Assembly: GCA_963714325.1 (NCBI GenBank) | Contig: CAVQOB010000004.1 | Span: forward strand, 1-64,000 | DNA length: 64,000 bases | Direction: 5' to 3' | From: CAVQOB01 sp963714325 | Lineage (GTDB): Bacteria; Pseudomonadota; Alphaproteobacteria; Rhizobiales; Hyphomicrobiaceae | Shown: piece by piece, positions 33,387 to 42,277 of the stretch | Layout of the letters: each line of letters starts with the position of its first letter | How positions within the stretch are numbered: the first letter of the stretch is position 1 | The notes under the pieces: model-generated | Database searches by the model: none | What the model was told of the DNA's origin: nothing | Seen by the model: only the letters and a program-made list of their open reading frames with translations | Made by a program: the position numbers and the translations under genes

Positions 33387-34967
33387 ATGACGGGCACGGA
33401 TGAGAGTGTATCCTGGACACCGCCGTCCGGGCTCTACAATGCCGCGGTCGATATGGTCGATCGCAATGTCGCCGAAGGTCATGGTGCCAGGCTCGCCTTC
33501 ATCGATCCAAAAGCGCGATTGACATACGCCGAGCTGCAGCAGCGCTGCAACCGCTTCGCCAACGCGCTGCCGCGCCTCGGCATCGCCCGCGAGCACCGCA
33601 TTGTGCTGATCATGCTCGACACCGTCGATCTGCCCGCCGTGTTCTGGGGCGCGATCAAAGCCGGCGTCGTCCCGATCCCGCTCAACACGCTGCTACCGCC
33701 GGAAACCTGGCGTTACATGATCGAGGATGCGCGCGCCGATGCGGTGGTCATCTCGCAAGAACTCTACGATCGCGCAGCACCCTTGCTGGAGGAAATCGCG
33801 CAGCGCCGTCATCTCCACGTCATCGTCAGCGATCGCCCAAGCGACCAGACGACAATCGGCCTGGCGACGCTGATGGACGGCAGCGCGGCGCAAGCCGAGG
33901 CGGTCGATACGCGCGCCGATGAAACCGCGTTCTGGCTCTATTCATCCGGCTCGACCGGCAATCCGAAAGGCACCCGCCACGTCCACGCCAGCCCGATGGC
34001 CACGGCCAAGCTGTTCGGTGGTGGCGTTCTCGGCATCAAGCCCGATGATGTCGTCTTCTCCGCCGCCAAACTTTTCTTTGCCTACGGCCTCGGCAATGCC
34101 ATGTCGTTCCCGATGTCGGTCGGCGCGACGGCGATCCTGTTGCCCGATCGCCCGACGCCCGACAGCGTCAAGGTGATCCTGCAAGCGCACAACCCGACGA
34201 TCTTCTGCGCCGTGCCGACGCTGCTGACGGCCATGTTGGCGCAGCCAGATCTGCAAAAAGGCGCCGGTTCGTCGCGCCTCAGGCTCACCACATCCGCCGG
34301 CGAAGCTCTGCCCGAGGAAATCGGCCAACGCTGGCAGCAGCGGGTCGGCACCGAGGTCATCGACGGCATCGGTTCGACCGAGATGCTGCACATCTTCGTC
34401 TCCAACCGCCAAGGCAAGGTGCGCTACGGCTCGTCCGGCACGCCGGTGCCAGGTTACGCGGCCAAGCTCCTCGACGATGATGGCAGCATCGTTCCACAGG
34501 GCGAGGTCGGCGAGTTGGTCGTCAAGGGTCCGTCGGCGGCCGAGGGCTACTGGCTGCAACGCGATAAATCGCGGCGCACATTCCGCGGCGAGTGGACCCA
34601 CACCGGCGACAAGTATCGCATCAGCGAAGACGGTTACTATTACTATTGCGGCCGCACCGACGACATGTTCAAGGTCTCCGGCATCTGGGTCTCGCCGTTC
34701 GAAGTGGAATCCGCCCTGATCACCCACGCGTCGGTGCTCGAAGCCGCCGTCGTCGGCAAGGAAGACTCCGACGGCCTGATGAAGCCCAAGGCCTTCGTTG
34801 TGCTGAAGCCTGGCGTCAAGCCCGAGGACGGTCTGCTCGACGAACTGAAGGCGCATGTCAAGCAGCACGCCGGCGCCTGGAAATACCCGCGCTGGATCGA
34901 CGTCCGCAGCGAACTCCCCAAGACCGCAACCGGCAAGATCCAGCGCTTCAAGCTGCGCGATGAGTAA
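33387..34967 (+). CDS. badA: Benzoate-CoA ligase
   Basis: This 526-residue acyl-CoA synthetase of the adenylate-forming superfamily converts benzoate, ATP and CoA to benzoyl-CoA, the entry reaction for BoxAB. It has the P-loop-like LYSSGSTGNPKGTRH (about 183-197), the benzoate-binding region KLFFAYGLGNAMSFPMSVGA typical of BCLs, IGSTEMLHIF, the hinge GRTDDMFKVSGIWVSP and the C-terminal catalytic Lys in PKTATGKIQRFKLR. It completes the catabolic set boxC-boxB-boxA-transport-ligase on one strand. Names bclA and badA are both used for such genes; bclA would be equally fitting. Confidence 0.94.
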   Translation: MTGTDESVSWTPPSGLYNAAVDMVDRNVAEGHGARLAFIDPKARLTYAELQQRCNRFANALPRLGIAREHRIVLIMLDTVDLPAVFWGAIKAGVVPIPLNTLLPPETWRYMIEDARADAVVISQELYDRAAPLLEEIAQRRHLHVIVSDRPSDQTTIGLATLMDGSAAQAEAVDTRADETAFWLYSSGSTGNPKGTRHVHASPMATAKLFGGGVLGIKPDDVVFSAAKLFFAYGLGNAMSFPMSVGATAILLPDRPTPDSVKVILQAHNPTIFCAVPTLLTAMLAQPDLQKGAGSSRLRLTTSAGEALPEEIGQRWQQRVGTEVIDGIGSTEMLHIFVSNRQGKVRYGSSGTPVPGYAAKLLDDDGSIVPQGEVGELVVKGPSAAEGYWLQRDKSRRTFRGEWTHTGDKYRISEDGYYYYCGRTDDMFKVSGIWVSPFEVESALITHASVLEAAVVGKEDSDGLMKPKAFVVLKPGVKPEDGLLDELKAHVKQHAGAWKYPRWIDVRSELPKTATGKIQRFKLRDE

Positions 34968-35085
34968 GCGATGGCAACCGGTGGGGCGGCTTTGGTGGCC
35001 TTGCTCTGCAATGCGCCAGCCACAAAATTGAGCAATCTCCGCTTGATCCGCCATGCCCCGTCCCATAAAGATGGCGTGTGAGCCG

Positions 35086-35160
35086 GCCCCCATCGTCTAG
35101 CGGTCAGGACGTCAGCCTCTCACGTTGAAAACAGGGGTTCGATTCCCCTTGGGGGCGCCA
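35086..35160 (+). tRNA. tRNA-Glu (anticodon CUC)
   Basis: A 75-base cloverleaf: acceptor GCCCCCA pairs with TGGGGGC, followed by discriminator G and an encoded CCA. The D arm is GTCTAGCGGTCAGGAC. The anticodon stem TCAGC/GTTGA (one G-U pair) closes the loop CTCTCAC with anticodon CTC at 35119-35121. The T arm GGGGTTCGATTCCCC is standard. The copper block begins about 270 bases downstream, making this tRNA a candidate integration site, but I found no second copy of its 3' end near 48.3 kb. Nothing else is seen between 35161 and 35426. Confidence 0.95.
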
Positions 35161-35426
35161 CTCCGGAACAAAAGTGCGAAACCCTGGACCGGGCCGCCGT
35201 GTGCGGCCACGGCGGCCTCCAATAGGCGGTCCGGCGGATGATAGGAATCTGGCGGTCGAAGAATGCGATGCGATTGGCAATCGAGCCAAGCGAGCCTGAT
35301 CCCAAGCGACCGCGGCTAACGTTCCCGGAATTGCTTATGTTAGGGCTAGCCCATGCCATAGTCCATAAAATCGTACATCATGGCGGTCCCCTTTTCTACT
35401 TCGGGGGCGGCGGCGACGTAATAAAA

Positions 35427-36935
35427 TTAGACGACACGCACTTCAGTCATCATGCCTGTGGCCATGTGGTAGAGGTGATGGCAATGTAGGAACCATGACC
35501 CCTTCAAATTAGCGTCGAAGGCGACTGTGATCGGAGCATGCGCCGGCACGATCAGGGTGTCGCGAATTGCACCTGAAAAGCGGCGTCCACCAACCCCTAC
35601 GACCTGGAAGTGATGTCCGTGCAGGTGCATCGGATGCATCATCATGGTGGGGTTCATGAATGTCATCTCGACGCGTTCGCCCTGTTTGACCTCGAAGGGC
35701 TGATGCTCACCGTGGATGCGACCGTTAATGGTCCAGCGATAGCCCGGTTGTTCGCCGAGCATCACCATGAACGATTTGTCAGGACGCTTGCCGGCAAGGG
35801 GATTGGTAGCCTTGAGCGTCGTTTCGAAACTCAGATCGAGCATACCTTGCTTCTTGTCGAGCGCAGCGGAAAGCTTGGCTATCGCAGCGCCAGGCGTCGC
35901 CAGTACGATGCCAGTTACCTGTTGACTGTCTTCGACCTGCGCAAATACCGGGAACGCACCTCCTTCTTTCGGAATCTCAACCACGAGATCAATACGCTGG
36001 CCTTGGGCGAGTGGATACGTGGTTGCTTTGGCTGGGTGGCATGGCATCCCGTCGACTGCGATGGCCTGAGAGACCAAGCTTGGTGTCGAGATGAAGAAGG
36101 AAGTTGCGGTTCCGCCATTGATGATGCGCAAGCGAACCCGGCCACCCTTCTCGACCATAACGGTGTCCGGATCGTCGAAAGTACGATCATTGGCAAGATA
36201 GGCATCGTACCGCACGTCGTTGGCATGGGTCATTCCCATACCGCCACCGCCCATCATGTGCCCCCCAGAAGCACTGGCACTGCCTTGTTCTGGCATCCTG
36301 TGCATTCCAGCGCCATGCTGTATTGGTGCTGCGCCGCTTGATATTGGTGCGGACGACTGTGCTGCGCCGTGCCCTGCATGGGCGTTCGTTCCGCCAAGCT
36401 CAGCCAGTATCTCCTGCGGTGAGCGAAATGCGAAATCATGCAACATGACGACAATGTCCTGGACGTCGCCCGCGTCCTTCTCGCGGGCGATCATGGGCGC
36501 TGCGAGCAATTGCTGCTCCGATAGCGTATGGGAGTGCATCCAGTGCGTGCCCGGCGTCAGTTCGAAATCGTAGGTATCCGATAGATCTGCCGCGCATGCG
36601 CCGCCGCCGGGGCGAGCACGATCCTGGTCGAACGGCGCCTTGACCTGGCCGTGCCAATGCAACTGCAGTGGCTCGCCCGAAGCGTTCAGAACCGACCCCG
36701 CAAAGCGATCGCCTTCTTTCGCAAAAATTCCGGATTTGCCATCCGCGCCAAGTACCCTGAAAACCTTGGCAGCCTTCTTGTTGACCTCGATGGTATGCGT
36801 GTCGACTTTGATGATGGGAGCTGCAGCAAATGCGCGGTGCAACGGCATTCCTGTTGCAAGTATTCCGCCGAATACGGCGCCAGACTGCAGGAGGGACCGG
36901 CGCGATAGTTTCTCGTTGGTTAGGTTGTGGCTCAT
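35427..36935 (-). CDS. Multicopper oxidase, Tat-exported
   Basis: The 502-residue copper oxidase has a Tat signal (SRRSLLQSGAVFGGILATG). All copper-binding motifs are present: LQLHWHGQ and WMHSH in the N-terminal cupredoxin domain, MHPMHLHGHHFQV and WFLHCHHLYHMATGM in the C-terminal one. A His/Met/Gly-rich insert (about 185-240: HAGHG, MHRMPE, GGHMMGGGGMGM) resembles the metal-sensing loops of CueO and CopA oxidases. It likely detoxifies Cu(I) in the periplasm. ATG 36935 has GGAGG 6 bases upstream. It is the last gene of the minus-strand metal operon. Confidence 0.93.
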   Translation of the reverse strand: MSHNLTNEKLSRRSLLQSGAVFGGILATGMPLHRAFAAAPIIKVDTHTIEVNKKAAKVFRVLGADGKSGIFAKEGDRFAGSVLNASGEPLQLHWHGQVKAPFDQDRARPGGGACAADLSDTYDFELTPGTHWMHSHTLSEQQLLAAPMIAREKDAGDVQDIVVMLHDFAFRSPQEILAELGGTNAHAGHGAAQSSAPISSGAAPIQHGAGMHRMPEQGSASASGGHMMGGGGMGMTHANDVRYDAYLANDRTFDDPDTVMVEKGGRVRLRIINGGTATSFFISTPSLVSQAIAVDGMPCHPAKATTYPLAQGQRIDLVVEIPKEGGAFPVFAQVEDSQQVTGIVLATPGAAIAKLSAALDKKQGMLDLSFETTLKATNPLAGKRPDKSFMVMLGEQPGYRWTINGRIHGEHQPFEVKQGERVEMTFMNPTMMMHPMHLHGHHFQVVGVGGRRFSGAIRDTLIVPAHAPITVAFDANLKGSWFLHCHHLYHMATGMMTEVRVV

Positions 36936-36967
36936 GACAGCCTCCACGTCTTATCGTTGTTGTGAGG

Positions 36968-37345
36968 TCAAAACTTCCCTTGGACAGTTTCACCGTCGGG
37001 CGCCGTCAACTGGATTGCTCCTTTTACACCAGGCTTCACCGCAGCTGGCGCCGTGCCGATCAATTTGGATCCGTCTGCTGGCGACAGTGGGAACCGCTGA
37101 GACTTGCCGTCGACAATAAGAATTGCGTTGGCCAAGAAGTCCTTCGCAGGAATAGGTTTGTCATTGACGTCGCTCAAGTAGACAACAACGTTCGGCGTGC
37201 CATCGACAACCAGTTCGGTGTGATACTTGCCCGCGTCAACGCGAAGGCCGCCATTTCGTCCTTTGGCGGCTTCGTGTGCGAAGGCCGCAGACCCGGTCGC
37301 GATCAGGATGGAAAGGGCGACGGCAGCGAGGCGATAGATGATCAT
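36968..37345 (-). CDS. Hypothetical periplasmic protein
   Basis: This 125-residue protein has a clear signal peptide (MIIYRLAAVALSILIATGSA, cleavage near AFA-HE). A compact mostly beta domain starts HEAAKGRNGGLRVDAGKYHTELVVDG. The His/Glu near the mature N-terminus and its place between the RND pump and the multicopper oxidase suggest a periplasmic metal-related role, but I recognise no characterised family. It lies 21 bases downstream of the RND gene and 32 upstream of the oxidase gene, so it belongs to the operon. Confidence 0.8.
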   Translation of the reverse strand: MIIYRLAAVALSILIATGSAAFAHEAAKGRNGGLRVDAGKYHTELVVDGTPNVVVYLSDVNDKPIPAKDFLANAILIVDGKSQRFPLSPADGSKLIGTAPAAVKPGVKGAIQLTAPDGETVQGKF

Positions 37346-37366
37346 GGATAGTCTCCTTCGGGTTGG

Positions 37367-40300
37367 TTAGTAGGCTTCGACGGCTGTCGTCGGCGGCGGT
37401 TGCGTTTGCGATGATTCGGTGCCGGTGCGTGCCTGAGCGACGAGCCGCTCCAGAGACGCGCGGCCATAGCGAAGGAACAATACAGGCGTGAGTGCGGTAT
37501 CGAGCAGCGTTGCGCTGATGAGACCGCCGAAGATGGTGATGGCGACAGGATGCAGGATTTCCTTGCCCGGCGCGTGCGCGTCGATCATCAGCGGAACCAG
37601 CGCGATGCCAGCCGAAAGCGCCGTCATCAGCACCGGTGTCAACCGTTCGAGACTGCCGCGCACGACAAGATCGGGGCCGAAGGGCATCCGCTCCTGGATG
37701 GCGAGATTGATGTAGTGGCTGATCTTGAGAATGCCATTGCGTGTCGCGATGCCAGTCAGGGTGATGAAGCCGATCATGCTGGCGACCGACAGGGGCTGAC
37801 CGACCCACCAGAGCGCCACCACCGAGCCAATGAGGGCCAACGGCACACTGCCCATGATGATGAGGGCGAATAGGACGGAGCGATAGCGGCTGTAGAGAAT
37901 AGCAAATACAAGCGCCAGCGAAATGAGAGAGAGCCACGCGATGGTGCGCATCAACTCTTCCTGCGCCTGGAATGTGCCCTCGAGCGTCGTAAAGAATCCG
38001 GTCGGCAACTTTGATGCGGCGAGTTCGCGACGGATGTCGGTGATGATCGCAGCCATATCGCGAACGCCGTCGGAATTTGCGAGTACGACGATGCGCCGCT
38101 TGGTGTTCTCGCGCAAAATCTGGTTGGGACCGTCGGTCTCCTTGACCTCAGCCACTTGCCGAAGCGGAATCCAGCCGGATGGCGTTTCGATCAGAAGATC
38201 GGCGAGGCCTTGCGTCGTGCGCATGCGATCGGGCAAGCGTACGACAAGGTCAAATCGCCTGCTGCCATCGACCAGCCGAGAAACGAGCCGCCCATTGGAT
38301 AAGCGTTCCAGCTGCTCAGTGATCTGAGCCGGCTGCAGGCCATAGAGTGCGGCCTTCTTATAGTTGACTGTGATTTCGAGCTGCGGGATACGCACCTGCC
38401 TCTCGACCTGGAGATCGACCACGCCAGGGATCTTGGTGAGCCGCTGCCGCGTCTCTTCGGCAAGCGAGCGCAATGTATCGAGGTCCTCACCGAAAATCTT
38501 GACGGCGATTTGCGCACGCACGCCCGAAAGCATGTGATCCAGGCGATGCGAGATGGGTTGCCCGACATTCGTTGCGGCTGGCAGAACCGACAGACGGCTG
38601 CGAATGTCGTTGATGATTTCATTCTTAGAGCGTTCGGAGGGCTTGAGATCGACTTCGATCTCGGAGGAGTGGACGCCCTCGGCGTGTTCGTCGAGTTCCG
38701 CGCGTCCGGTGCGGCGTGCCACCAGCTTGGCCTCCGGCACTTCCATGATCAGCTTCTCGGCGACGAGACCGATGCGATGGCTTTCCGCCAGCGAGATGCC
38801 TGGCTGGAAGAGTGTGTTGATGGTGAGCGTGCCCTCATTGAACGGCGGCAAGAAGGCGCGAGGGAGTGCGATTGCGGCGATCACGGCTAGAAGCACACCA
38901 AGGCCAGTGCCGGTCATCAACGTGCGCGGATGCGCGAACGACCAACGCAGAAGCGCACGATTTCCCCGTTTTAGATTGCGGACCAGCCAGCTTTCATGCT
39001 CGTCGAGGCGCTTCAAGCTGGGCAGCAGATAGTAGGCCATGACAGGTGTGAGAGTAATGGACACAACCAGGCTGGCCAGAATGGAGATGATATAGGCTTG
39101 CCCAAGCGGGGCGAAGAGCCGTCCTTCGATCCCGGACAGTGAGAACAACGGGACAAAAACTAGCACAATGATCATGGTCGCATAGACGATGCCGGATCGC
39201 ACTTCCTGGCTGGCGGCGACGACCACGTCGAACGTCGATCGCGGATTTCCGACCTCCCGGTTTTCGCGCAAGCGCCGAAAGATGTTTTCGACATCGACGA
39301 CCGCGTCATCGACCAATTCACCAATTGCGATGGCGAGGCCGCCGAGCGTCATGGTGTTGATGGAGAGACCAAGGGCATAGAAGACGATGGCGGTTGCAAA
39401 AATCGAGACGGGAATGGCGGTAAGCGAGATGAATGTTGTGCGAACGTTAAGCAAGAACAGAAAGAGGATGATGGCGACCACAGCCACAGCCTCGATCAGG
39501 ACCTTCTTGACGTTGCTGATAGAGGTCTCGATGAAGTTGGCTTGCCGGAATACGATGTTGTCGATCTTGATGCCCTTCGGCATGGTCTGATTGAGCTCGG
39601 CCATTGCGCGTTCGACCTCAGCCGACAACTTGACCGTGTCGATGGCAGGTTGCTTCTCGACCGAGAGGATGACCGCTGGCTTCCCCATGAAGCCGGCTTC
39701 GCCACGTTTCAGGCGGGCGCCATACGAGACTTCGGCAACTTGATGCAAATAGACGGAGCGGCCGCCCTCGGCGGCGATGACGACGTCTCTCAAATCTTCA
39801 AGCTTCAACGTGCGGCCGATATTGCGGATCAGAAATTCACGGCTGTACTGATCGGCAAAGCCGCCGCCGCTGTTGGTGCCGAAGCGCTGTAGCGCGCGTT
39901 CCATCTGTTCGAGCGTGACGCCAAGAGCCCGCATGGCCGGTGGGATCGGCGCAACCCGAAACTGCCGAACTTCGCCGCCGATGGGGATGACTTGGGCGAC
40001 GCCGGGTATAGTCAGTAGCCGTGGCCGAATGACGAAATCAGCGATCTCGCGCACTTCCATCGGGCTTGCCGCTTCTGCAGTGACGGCAAACATGAGAATC
40101 TGCCCCATGATGGAGTTGATCGGCCCCATCTGCGGTGTGACGTTGGCAGGGAGTTGTTCCTTGACGAGGCCCAGCCGCTCGGAAATCTGCTGGCGGTTGC
40201 GGAAGATGTCGGTGCCCCAGTCGAACTCAACATAGATGATGGACAGGCCGACACCTGAGACGGATCGCACGCGGGACACACCGGGCAACCCGTTCATCTG

Positions 40301-40513
40301 TGTTTCGATTGGAAATGAGACGAGTTGCTCGACCTCGGCAGGTGCTAACCCCTCCGCCTCGGTCATGATCGTGACTGTCGGACGATTCAAGTCGGGGAAA
40401 ACGTCCACCGGCAAGCGCTGCAGGGTGAATGCGCCGTAGAGGACCATTACGGCCGCGAGTGCAAGCACCAGCAGGCGGTTTCGCAGGGAACGGGTGACGA
40501 GAAATGTGAACAC
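37367..40513 (-). CDS. HME-type RND heavy-metal efflux pump (CusA/CzcA family)
   Basis: This 1048-residue inner-membrane proton antiporter has the family layout: 12 membrane helices, two large periplasmic loops, the N-terminal VFPDLNRPTVTIMTEAEGL and membrane segment AIAIGELVDDAVVDVENIFRR with the proton-relay Asp/Glu residues. Periplasmic Met clusters of CusA are not obvious by eye, so metal specificity is uncertain. Copper is favoured by the neighbours (multicopper oxidase, CopA-like ATPase, CsoR-type repressor). It lies 10 bases after the adaptor gene. No outer-membrane factor gene is present here, so the pump must borrow one. Confidence 0.93.
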   Translation of the reverse strand: MFTFLVTRSLRNRLLVLALAAVMVLYGAFTLQRLPVDVFPDLNRPTVTIMTEAEGLAPAEVEQLVSFPIETQMNGLPGVSRVRSVSGVGLSIIYVEFDWGTDIFRNRQQISERLGLVKEQLPANVTPQMGPINSIMGQILMFAVTAEAASPMEVREIADFVIRPRLLTIPGVAQVIPIGGEVRQFRVAPIPPAMRALGVTLEQMERALQRFGTNSGGGFADQYSREFLIRNIGRTLKLEDLRDVVIAAEGGRSVYLHQVAEVSYGARLKRGEAGFMGKPAVILSVEKQPAIDTVKLSAEVERAMAELNQTMPKGIKIDNIVFRQANFIETSISNVKKVLIEAVAVVAIILFLFLLNVRTTFISLTAIPVSIFATAIVFYALGLSINTMTLGGLAIAIGELVDDAVVDVENIFRRLRENREVGNPRSTFDVVVAASQEVRSGIVYATMIIVLVFVPLFSLSGIEGRLFAPLGQAYIISILASLVVSITLTPVMAYYLLPSLKRLDEHESWLVRNLKRGNRALLRWSFAHPRTLMTGTGLGVLLAVIAAIALPRAFLPPFNEGTLTINTLFQPGISLAESHRIGLVAEKLIMEVPEAKLVARRTGRAELDEHAEGVHSSEIEVDLKPSERSKNEIINDIRSRLSVLPAATNVGQPISHRLDHMLSGVRAQIAVKIFGEDLDTLRSLAEETRQRLTKIPGVVDLQVERQVRIPQLEITVNYKKAALYGLQPAQITEQLERLSNGRLVSRLVDGSRRFDLVVRLPDRMRTTQGLADLLIETPSGWIPLRQVAEVKETDGPNQILRENTKRRIVVLANSDGVRDMAAIITDIRRELAASKLPTGFFTTLEGTFQAQEELMRTIAWLSLISLALVFAILYSRYRSVLFALIIMGSVPLALIGSVVALWWVGQPLSVASMIGFITLTGIATRNGILKISHYINLAIQERMPFGPDLVVRGSLERLTPVLMTALSAGIALVPLMIDAHAPGKEILHPVAITIFGGLISATLLDTALTPVLFLRYGRASLERLVAQARTGTESSQTQPPPTTAVEAY

Positions 40514-40523
40514 GTCTGTCTCC

Positions 40524-42188
40524 CTACCTGATCTGGTTCAAGAGCTCGGATCCCAGCGTGACGATACGCTTGCCCGGCTCGATGCCTGCGATGATCAGGA
40601 CGCGTTCGGCATCGAGTTGCTCGATGCGGACCTCACGCGGGACAAATCGTTCTGCATTGCTGTGCTCGTAGACAATGCTCTGGCCGTTCGCACCTCGCAG
40701 GACGGATTCGCGGGGCACCGCGATGCCGCTCCGTTCCTCGGTCGTCGTGGCAAGCACCGTCAAGAATTGACCAGCCCGCAGGCCTACTGCATCTCCCTTT
40801 ATCGAGAAATGAATCGGGATCGATTGATTGCGATCTGCCAATCCGCTGCCGACATAGACGAGATCCACGGTGCGACCGCCTGTGAATAAGCCCTGTGCCG
40901 TCCCATTCGTAGCCTGTGGTTCGAAACTGAGGGCTTCGACCCACAGGCGAGCCGGATCGACGATCTGAAAAATGATCGAGTTCGGTTCGGCCATCTGACC
41001 GGCAATGGCGTTAGAGGAGGCAATCACACCATCGACAGGCGATACCAACGCTTCCGGCTCTCGCTGCACGCGGTCGAGATTGACACGCCGAGCATTCAAT
41101 CCCTTCAATTCGAGTTCGGCATCTTCGAGTTGGCTCTTGGCAATGACTTGTTGAAGCGACCGAAAGCGCTCGACCTTGCGCGCTACAATCGAAATTTGCT
41201 GATCCAGCTCACGAGCTTGCTGTTGCTGTGCCGTTGCATCAGCCGACGGCAGCGGCGGGCGCACGAAGGCCAACGTGTCACCGGCCTTTACAGGCGTGCC
41301 GAGTGCCTTGAAACCTCCAAGCGGCGGACTGAGCCGACCGCCGACCGAGGCTTGGACGAGGCCGCTTGCATTGGGGTCGGCAATGATCCGTCCCGGCAAT
41401 TCCAGAGCACGTCGATGCGGCTTGGCTTCGGTGAAGATCGTACGCAAGCCAAGAATGCGTTGTGTCGGCTTTGGTACGAACAGAGCGCCATCCGGAAAAC
41501 GTTGAGAGACGTCGCGCACGGCAAAAGTCGAGGCAGGATCAGCAGCCCTGGTATCTGACGGAAACAGACTTGGCAGCAGGGCGAGAATCAATACGGCCGC
41601 CGCGCCACGCCGTCGCCTGATGAGCAATGTCACCAGCACACCTCCCGCGAACCCCAACACGACCGCAACCAGTATCGATGAACGAACCGACCCTGAGTCT
41701 TGGCGAAGCCCCTGGGCAACTGCTGGATTGATACCGATCGATTGGCTCTGTCCGATTGCATCTATGGCTTGAGGCGGAATTTTAAGTGTCGTGGTGAGGA
41801 TATCGACAATACCATTCGCCGAGATCGTGATCGCAAGGTCGTAAGATCCAGGCTTTGCCAGAAATGGCGCCATGACGACATACGCCCCGGTGCCGTCAGG
41901 CTTCGGCGTGAGAATGCCGCCAGCGGCATCGATCTCAATGCTGGCGCCATCGACGGGCCGATTCTCACGGAACGTATCCAGAAAAAATGAAAGCTTATCA
42001 CCCCGCGCAATGACCACGATCTCGAAATCCGTCGACGACGCGTCCGCACGCGGCGCGATGGTGCCAGATACCGGTGGAGGAGGTGCTCCGTGGTCATGGC
42101 CATCATGGGCAAAGCCCGGCCGCCCAGCAATGAGCAGCAAAAATGTCAGTGACGCGAACGCCGTTTTAAGAGCGATCGACGATTGCAT
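40524..42188 (-). CDS. RND efflux periplasmic adaptor (CusB/CzcB family) with N-terminal extension
   Basis: This 554-residue membrane-fusion protein carries a long extra N-terminal part. It comprises a signal peptide, a His-rich mature start (HDGHDHG), a beta domain (about 45-140) and a membrane segment (SILVAVVLGFAGGVLVTLLI) followed by RRRRG. A second hydrophobic stretch comes before the adaptor domains. The adaptor proper (about 230-554) has barrel-sandwich and beta-barrel segments and a coiled hairpin (AQQQQARELDQQISIVARKVERF region). The extension resembles that of CzcB-type proteins in metal islands and may bind metal. It is the gene before the RND pump. Confidence 0.88.
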   Translation of the reverse strand: MQSSIALKTAFASLTFLLLIAGRPGFAHDGHDHGAPPPPVSGTIAPRADASSTDFEIVVIARGDKLSFFLDTFRENRPVDGASIEIDAAGGILTPKPDGTGAYVVMAPFLAKPGSYDLAITISANGIVDILTTTLKIPPQAIDAIGQSQSIGINPAVAQGLRQDSGSVRSSILVAVVLGFAGGVLVTLLIRRRRGAAAVLILALLPSLFPSDTRAADPASTFAVRDVSQRFPDGALFVPKPTQRILGLRTIFTEAKPHRRALELPGRIIADPNASGLVQASVGGRLSPPLGGFKALGTPVKAGDTLAFVRPPLPSADATAQQQQARELDQQISIVARKVERFRSLQQVIAKSQLEDAELELKGLNARRVNLDRVQREPEALVSPVDGVIASSNAIAGQMAEPNSIIFQIVDPARLWVEALSFEPQATNGTAQGLFTGGRTVDLVYVGSGLADRNQSIPIHFSIKGDAVGLRAGQFLTVLATTTEERSGIAVPRESVLRGANGQSIVYEHSNAERFVPREVRIEQLDAERVLIIAGIEPGKRIVTLGSELLNQIR

Positions 42189-42277
42189 GGCTTCCCCCGT
42201 CGTGAATTCAGGTGCTCAGGACTTTGAACATAGCAAAGGCGGTGTGACGGCGCGTTTCGGTTCTGTATCAAATTGTT

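Noticed and set aside
35238..35489. 83-codon frame between tRNA-Glu and the multicopper oxidase
   Set aside because: Overlaps the oxidase C-terminus in antisense, no ribosome-binding site, no recognisable family.
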